DNA of 7,201 bases from Deltaproteobacteria bacterium. GTDB taxonomy: Bacteria; Desulfobacterota; DSM-4660; Desulfatiglandales; Desulfatiglandaceae. This document shows, one piece after another, positions 6,070-7,201 of this stretch. Positions within the stretch are counted from its first letter, which is position 1. The number at the start of each line of letters is the position of its first letter. A program made the position numbers and the translations under genes. The notes below the pieces were generated by a model. That model did no database searches, was not told where the DNA came from, and saw only the letters and a program-made list of their open reading frames with translations. The DNA lies in the NCBI GenBank assembly GCA_029932035.1, contig JAOZQV010000186.1, forward strand, positions 1 through 7,201, read 5' to 3'.

Positions 6070-7201
6070 AGGGCATCTCCCGCGTTTTAGTGGCCAACCG
6101 GGGTGAAATTGCTGTTCGTATCATTCGAGCATGCCGGGAGCTCGGGATAGAATCAGTCGTTACGGTCTCTGAGGCGGATAGCGGGAGTCTACCGGCAAAG
6201 TTGGCCGACAGAGCCGTATGCATCGGCCCCCCTGCACCCATGCAGAGTTACTTGAAAGTAGACACCATAGTCGCGGCCGCCCTGGGTACGGGATCGGATG
6301 CCATCCATCCCGGATACGGTTTTCTTGCAGAACAGCCTCAGCTCGCCGAGGTCTGCGCGGCGCATGGTCTGATTTTTGTGGGGCCGAAAGCAGATAATAT
6401 TAGAAAGATGGGAGATAAGCTCTACGCACGAAAGCTGGTAGGTGGGCTCGGGGTTTCAATTATTCCCGGATCAGAGCTTGTATGCCATCTTGGAGAAGCG
6501 GCAGAAGCAGCGGAAAGCGTCGGATACCCTATTCTATTAAAAGCTGCCGCGGGTGGCGGTGGAAAGGGAATGAAAATCGTTGAGCAACCCGAGGATCTGA
6601 GGACCCTCTTTGACGAGGCTTCGGTCGAGTCACTGAGTGCATTCGGGGACGATAGGATATATGTGGAGCATTATATCCCAAACGCACGACATATAGAGGT
6701 CCAAATCATCGGGGATCGTTTCGGGAATGTCATACATCTTTTTGAACGCGATTGTTCGCTTCAACGCCGCTATCAGAAAATGGTTGAAGAGGCACCCTCT
6801 CCTGCTGTATCGCCTGAACTCAGAGAAGAAATTTGTAAAGCGGCCGTCAGGATTGGCAAACACATAGGATACGAAAATGCCGGAACAATCGAATTCATGT
6901 TGGACCAGGATCAAGGTCGGTTTTATTTTCTTGAGATGAATACCCGCATTCAGGTGGAACACCCGGTGACGGAGATGATCAGCGGCATAGACCTGGTCAA
7001 GGAACAATTCAGGGTGGCTTCCGGGGATTCATTCAGTGTATCACAAGAGGAAGTCAAATTGACCGGTCACGCCATCGAGTGCCGAATAAACGCAGAATCA
7101 CCAAATGCGGGTTTTGCACCTTGCCCCGGTAAAATTACAGAGTGGGAACCACCGGCTGGGGAAGGGATACGGATTGAGTCACAGTGTTATTCCGAATATT
7201 T
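6066..7201 (+). CDS. accC: Biotin carboxylase (AccC-like), 3' end outside the window
   Basis: The frame is open from ATG 6066 to the window edge, 378 codons of an expected 450 or so. The enzyme uses ATP and bicarbonate to carboxylate biotin on the carrier protein encoded just upstream. Visible features are VLVANRGEIAVRIIRAC (7-23), HPGYGFLAE (81-89), the glycine-rich ATP loop KAAAGGGGKGMKI (159-171), H209, ERDCSLQRRYQK (227-238), E276, and the catalytic block FLEMNTRIQVEHPVTEM (288-304) with R294, followed by GHAIECRINAE (334-344). Lys118, Lys159, E290, N292 and R340 correspond to known ATP and bicarbonate ligands of E. coli AccC. Tyr236 stands where E. coli has His. The start overlaps the carrier-protein stop by ATGA, implying coupling. 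It could be the first part of a longer carboxylase chain, but the separate carrier protein favours a stand-alone subunit. Confidence 0.95.
   Translation, partial: MKGISRVLVANRGEIAVRIIRACRELGIESVVTVSEADSGSLPAKLADRAVCIGPPAPMQSYLKVDTIVAAALGTGSDAIHPGYGFLAEQPQLAEVCAAHGLIFVGPKADNIRKMGDKLYARKLVGGLGVSIIPGSELVCHLGEAAEAAESVGYPILLKAAAGGGGKGMKIVEQPEDLRTLFDEASVESLSAFGDDRIYVEHYIPNARHIEVQIIGDRFGNVIHLFERDCSLQRRYQKMVEEAPSPAVSPELREEICKAAVRIGKHIGYENAGTIEFMLDQDQGRFYFLEMNTRIQVEHPVTEMISGIDLVKEQFRVASGDSFSVSQEEVKLTGHAIECRINAESPNAGFAPCPGKITEWEPPAGEGIRIESQCYSEY

Noticed and set aside
6630..7007. Minus-strand 125-codon frame inside the biotin carboxylase gene
   Set aside because: It is antisense to the most conserved catalytic part of biotin carboxylase.

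Overview
The window reads as a bacterial catabolic operon under sigma-54 control with a divergently transcribed regulator. The style of the genes suggests a Gram-negative, metabolically versatile anaerobe such as a member of the Desulfobacterota. The clues are a TRAP transporter of the mannitol/chloroaromatic class, a CaiB/BaiF CoA-transferase, stand-alone BCCP and biotin carboxylase subunits, and a GAF-type activator opposite a -24/-12 promoter. The taxonomic call is inference from gene style only. There are no rRNA, tRNA, CRISPR or insertion-sequence signatures.

Layout. 1-471 (minus): the first 157 residues of a GAF-domain protein, cut by the left window edge, probably a sigma-54 enhancer-binding activator. 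472-864: an AT-rich divergent intergenic region with a perfect-spacing sigma-54 promoter (682-697), a 7-bp inverted repeat just upstream, and a leader of about 157 nt. 865-2094: class III CoA-transferase. 2190-3296: periplasmic TRAP substrate-binding protein. 3297-3524: a GC-rich, dyad-rich spacer likely to fold in mRNA. 3525-4040 and 4037-5353: small and large TRAP permease subunits, overlapping by ATGA. 5354-5535: a gap with a possible extended -10 promoter. 5536-6069: biotin carboxyl carrier protein. 6066-7201: biotin carboxylase, overlapping by ATGA and cut by the right window edge.

Working model (inference): the activator senses a signal through its GAF domain and turns on the operon with sigma-54. 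The TRAP system imports an organic acid, the CoA-transferase converts it to its CoA thioester, and a biotin-dependent acyl-CoA carboxylase adds CO2 to that thioester or a downstream one. The carboxyltransferase subunit needed for the last step is not in the window and would be expected further downstream. No strong intrinsic terminator is visible between 708 and 7201, so one long transcript is possible. The substrate cannot be named from the sequence alone.
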